16,541 bases of DNA from JBBQVS01 sp038211295 (GTDB lineage: Bacteria; Chloroflexota; Ktedonobacteria; Ktedonobacterales; Ktedonobacteraceae). A program made the position numbers and the translations under genes. Where the stretch lies: assembly GCA_038211295.1 (NCBI GenBank), contig JBBQVS010000085.1:1-16541 (forward strand). The letters are read 5' to 3'. Below are positions 14,556 through 16,541 of this stretch, piece after piece; position 1 is the stretch's first letter, and each line of letters starts with the position of its first letter. The notes below the pieces were generated by a model, which did no database searches, was not told the origin of the DNA, and was given only the letters and a program-made list of their open reading frames with translations.

Positions 14556-16155
14556 TACCTCTGGCAAGTGTAACAGGCAGATGTCCCAACGCCTGCGTCT
14601 CGCCAAAAAGAACTCGTGCCACAGCAGCAAAAGCAGGGCGCGTATACTCATATGTAACCAGATAGGTGCCGAGTTCAGGGAACGCGAGCAGGTCGTAAGG
14701 GTTGTACGCAGCGATTCCGATAACAGGTTTGCCCATCTTGAGTAGTTGCTTGACGAGCCGCGCCTGATATGAGTCATCGCTTGCGTTCGCTGTTACGACA
14801 AGTAGAAGCGACGCCTTTTCAGTTGCCTGTATAACGCGTTCTTGTTCACTCTGTGAGGCATGTGCGGTAAGCGTAAATGTCTCTAGTTGCAGGTGACGTT
14901 GTTGAATATGTTCTTTCAGTGCCTCACCGATAAAATTGGTATCAACAGCTCCACTATAGATGGTAGGACGCAAGAAGAGAAGCACAAGCCGTTGTTCAGG
15001 AAGGAGACGAAGTGGCAAGAGGCCCGCGTCGTCTTTGACAAGCGTAGTCGAGCGTTCATATGTGGCGTCGCGTAACTGTTGATGCGCCTTGCTCTTCATC
15101 ATGCCTGGAGCCTGAGTAGTCGGTAACGTGTTCCACGCAAGAGTACGCGCTTTGAGTTGTAATACACGCTCGGCTGCTTCCCGTATTCGTTGTTTAGAAG
15201 GCGTGTCAGTCGCAAGCGCGTCGATGCTTCCACGCTGGCGTGTGTAGGTATGCGAGACCAGCACAAGGTCGATACCTGCCTGTATCGCCTGCACGGTTCC
15301 CTGTTCTGTGCCTATGACATCGGAGAGCGCGTGCATCTCCATACAATCGGAGACAATCACGCCCGTAAAGCCGAGAGACTCGCGCAACAAGCCCGTGACA
15401 ATCGCTCGCGAAACGGTGGCTGGCACCATTGTCTCTTGCATCAGCGCGGGCAAGTACATATGCGCGATCATTACGCAATCAGCACCCGCCGCAATCGCCT
15501 GCATGAACGGAATAAGTTCAAGCCTTGCCAGTCGCTCCATTGTGTGAGGCACAATCGGTAATACGAGGTGCGAATCGACGGCGGTATCACCATGACCGGG
15601 AAAGTGTTTAAGCGTTGTAATAATGCCAGCTTCGCGATAGCCTTTGACCATAGCCACACCGAGCCGCGCGACACGTTGCGGGTCTTCGCCAAAAGAACGC
15701 ACACCAATTACGGGGTTGGCGGGATTGTTGTTCACGTCAACATCGGGCGCGAGGTTCATGTTAATACCCAGTGCGTGCAATTCCCGTCCCGTCGCAAGCG
15801 CGATATCGTAGGCCACCTGCTCCGAGTCGATTGCCCCTATCGCCATATTACCCGGAAAAATCGTGGCACTTTCTCCAAAACGGCGCACCATGCCGTTTTC
15901 TTGATCTATCATAATCAACAGCGGGTAGCGATGGCCTGCCTCACGAGCCAGTGTTTGTAGCGTCTGCGTGAGCGTATAGACCTGTTCGGCATTCTCGATG
16001 TTGCGCTTGAAAAGAATGATGCTGCCAATATGTTGCTTTTGAATCAGGTCTATCGCTTCTGGCGTGGGCGTGGTTCCATCAAAACCAATTGCCAGCACTT
16101 GCCCAATCTGCTCTGCCAGCGTCATATCCGAGGTGTATATTCTCTGTGTCTCCAT
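14536..16155 (-). CDS. nagZ: Glycoside hydrolase family 3, beta-N-acetylhexosaminidase (NagZ type)
   Basis: The product is 539 residues from the ATG at 16155, chosen because GAGAGGAG lies about 6 bases before it; an earlier in-frame start at 16188 has none. The catalytic barrel spans about 10-345. The NagZ signature K183-H-F-P-G-H-G-D-T-A-V-D-S-H196 supplies the Asp194-His196 general acid/base dyad of the NagZ group, and D270 in VIVSDCMEMH is the expected nucleophile. A second alpha/beta domain follows (about 365-535), as in Bacillus-type NagZ. No signal peptide is seen, so it should act in the cytosol, removing N-acetylglucosamine from cell-wall fragments during recycling. Family 3 contains other specificities, but the His dyad favours the N-acetyl-glucosaminidase branch. 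Confidence 0.88.
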   Translation of the reverse strand: METQRIYTSDMTLAEQIGQVLAIGFDGTTPTPEAIDLIQKQHIGSIILFKRNIENAEQVYTLTQTLQTLAREAGHRYPLLIMIDQENGMVRRFGESATIFPGNMAIGAIDSEQVAYDIALATGRELHALGINMNLAPDVDVNNNPANPVIGVRSFGEDPQRVARLGVAMVKGYREAGIITTLKHFPGHGDTAVDSHLVLPIVPHTMERLARLELIPFMQAIAAGADCVMIAHMYLPALMQETMVPATVSRAIVTGLLRESLGFTGVIVSDCMEMHALSDVIGTEQGTVQAIQAGIDLVLVSHTYTRQRGSIDALATDTPSKQRIREAAERVLQLKARTLAWNTLPTTQAPGMMKSKAHQQLRDATYERSTTLVKDDAGLLPLRLLPEQRLVLLFLRPTIYSGAVDTNFIGEALKEHIQQRHLQLETFTLTAHASQSEQERVIQATEKASLLLVVTANASDDSYQARLVKQLLKMGKPVIGIAAYNPYDLLAFPELGTYLVTYEYTRPAFAAVARVLFGETQALGHLPVTLARGITPHSP

Positions 16156-16193
16156 ACTTACTCCTCTCATGTCAAAAGCATACAACATGTGTG

Positions 16194-16211
16194 CTTCTCA
16201 CGAAAGAGAAG
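16194..16211 (-). promoter_or_regulatory. Small hairpin between the transporter and nagZ-type genes
   Basis: CTTCTC and GAGAAG (16194-16199 with 16206-16211) form a perfect 6-bp stem around 6 bases. On the minus strand it lies just after the transporter stop codon and before the glycosidase ribosome binding site. It lacks a T run, so it is not a clear terminator. With only 57 bases between the genes they could be co-transcribed. Confidence 0.3.
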
Positions 16212-16212
16212 A

Positions 16213-16541
16213 TTAGTCTATCCGCGCCGTATGAGTAAAGCGTGCTACCACATTCGGTAGGAACGTGGCACAAAGAATAATCGCGCCGCCGAGCAGAGTA
16301 AGAGGTGTTGGAATAGTGTGAAGCAAAAAGATGCCAAAGAGAATACCCCAGATTGGCTCAAGACTCGCCAGCAGGCTCGCGGTCTGCGCGGTGATACTTC
16401 GCAGGCTGGCGATAAAGAGCGTGTGGGCAAGGGCGGTACAAACGACGCCCAAAATAAGTAGGATAAGCAGTTCGTGCGGCGTCCACAGAGTGGATGTTGG
16501 GAAAAGCAAGAGCGTTGGCACGAGTACAAGCGCGGCGATAC
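16213..16541 (-). CDS. EamA/DMT-type membrane transporter, C-terminal part (5' end outside window)
   Basis: About 109 codons are visible; the frame is open to the window edge, so the internal GTG at 16521 is not the start. There are four hydrophobic segments. The stretch LGVVCTALAHTLFIASLRSI followed by LASLEPIWGILFGIFLLHTIPTPLTLLGGAIILCA is typical of the second EamA repeat (final helices, with the conserved LEP motif) of drug/metabolite exporters. The protein lies in the cytoplasmic membrane; its substrate cannot be told from the fragment. It ends 57 bases before the nagZ-type start, same strand, and may share a transcript with it. Confidence 0.82.
   Translation of the reverse strand, partial: IAALVLVPTLLLFPTSTLWTPHELLILLILGVVCTALAHTLFIASLRSITAQTASLLASLEPIWGILFGIFLLHTIPTPLTLLGGAIILCATFLPNVVARFTHTARID

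Overview
The window looks like part of a chromosome from a Chloroflexota bacterium of the class Ktedonobacteria. This is an inference: GC is mid-50s in most genes, the housekeeping genes are bacterial, and the small hypothetical genes at the left resemble protein types I associate with Ktedonobacter-like genomes. No database search was possible, so the taxon is a hypothesis. I see no tRNA, rRNA, CRISPR array or insertion sequence.

Left part (1-2800), accessory in character. A GC-rich hypothetical gene occurs twice: once cut by the window start (2-541) and once complete (2120-2713). The copies are about 94% identical and most of their differences are silent. The complete copy follows a 92-residue helix-turn-helix protein gene (1820-2098) in a two-gene operon. 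Between the copies, on the minus strand, lies a clearly AT-richer gene (797-1645) for a protein with an excisionase/MerR-like N-terminus and a probable acetyltransferase-like C-terminus. This gene and the operon diverge from back-to-back promoters. Each copy of the duplicated gene is followed by a GC-rich hairpin.

Middle-left (2800-4660). An R2-like ligand-binding oxidase (R2lox) gene has its own good promoter and retains every metal ligand plus the Val-Tyr crosslink pair. A hemolysin III/PAQR-type membrane protein (TrhA family) gene follows.

Middle (4700-9100). A tight four-gene operon holds a coenzyme B12-dependent acyl-CoA mutase large subunit, a double-GNAT acetyltransferase, PrmA (ribosomal protein L11 methyltransferase) and RsmE (16S rRNA m3U1498 methyltransferase). 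The gaps are -1, 4 and 5 bases. The active-site residues of the mutase point to an isobutyryl-CoA mutase type rather than a methylmalonyl-CoA mutase. Its B12-binding small subunit is not in the window.

Right part (9100-16541). A small acidic orphan protein is encoded on the minus strand (9168-9407). It diverges from a two-gene operon of large proteins (9681-12143 and 12147-14555). These carry the XPB-helicase-associated C-terminal domain without a helicase motor; the first also has a SWIM zinc finger and a SAP-like segment. The second of them overlaps, tail to tail by 20 bases, a minus-strand family 3 glycoside hydrolase of the NagZ type (14536-16155). Upstream of that gene is the C-terminal part of an EamA/DMT-type membrane transporter that runs off the window end.
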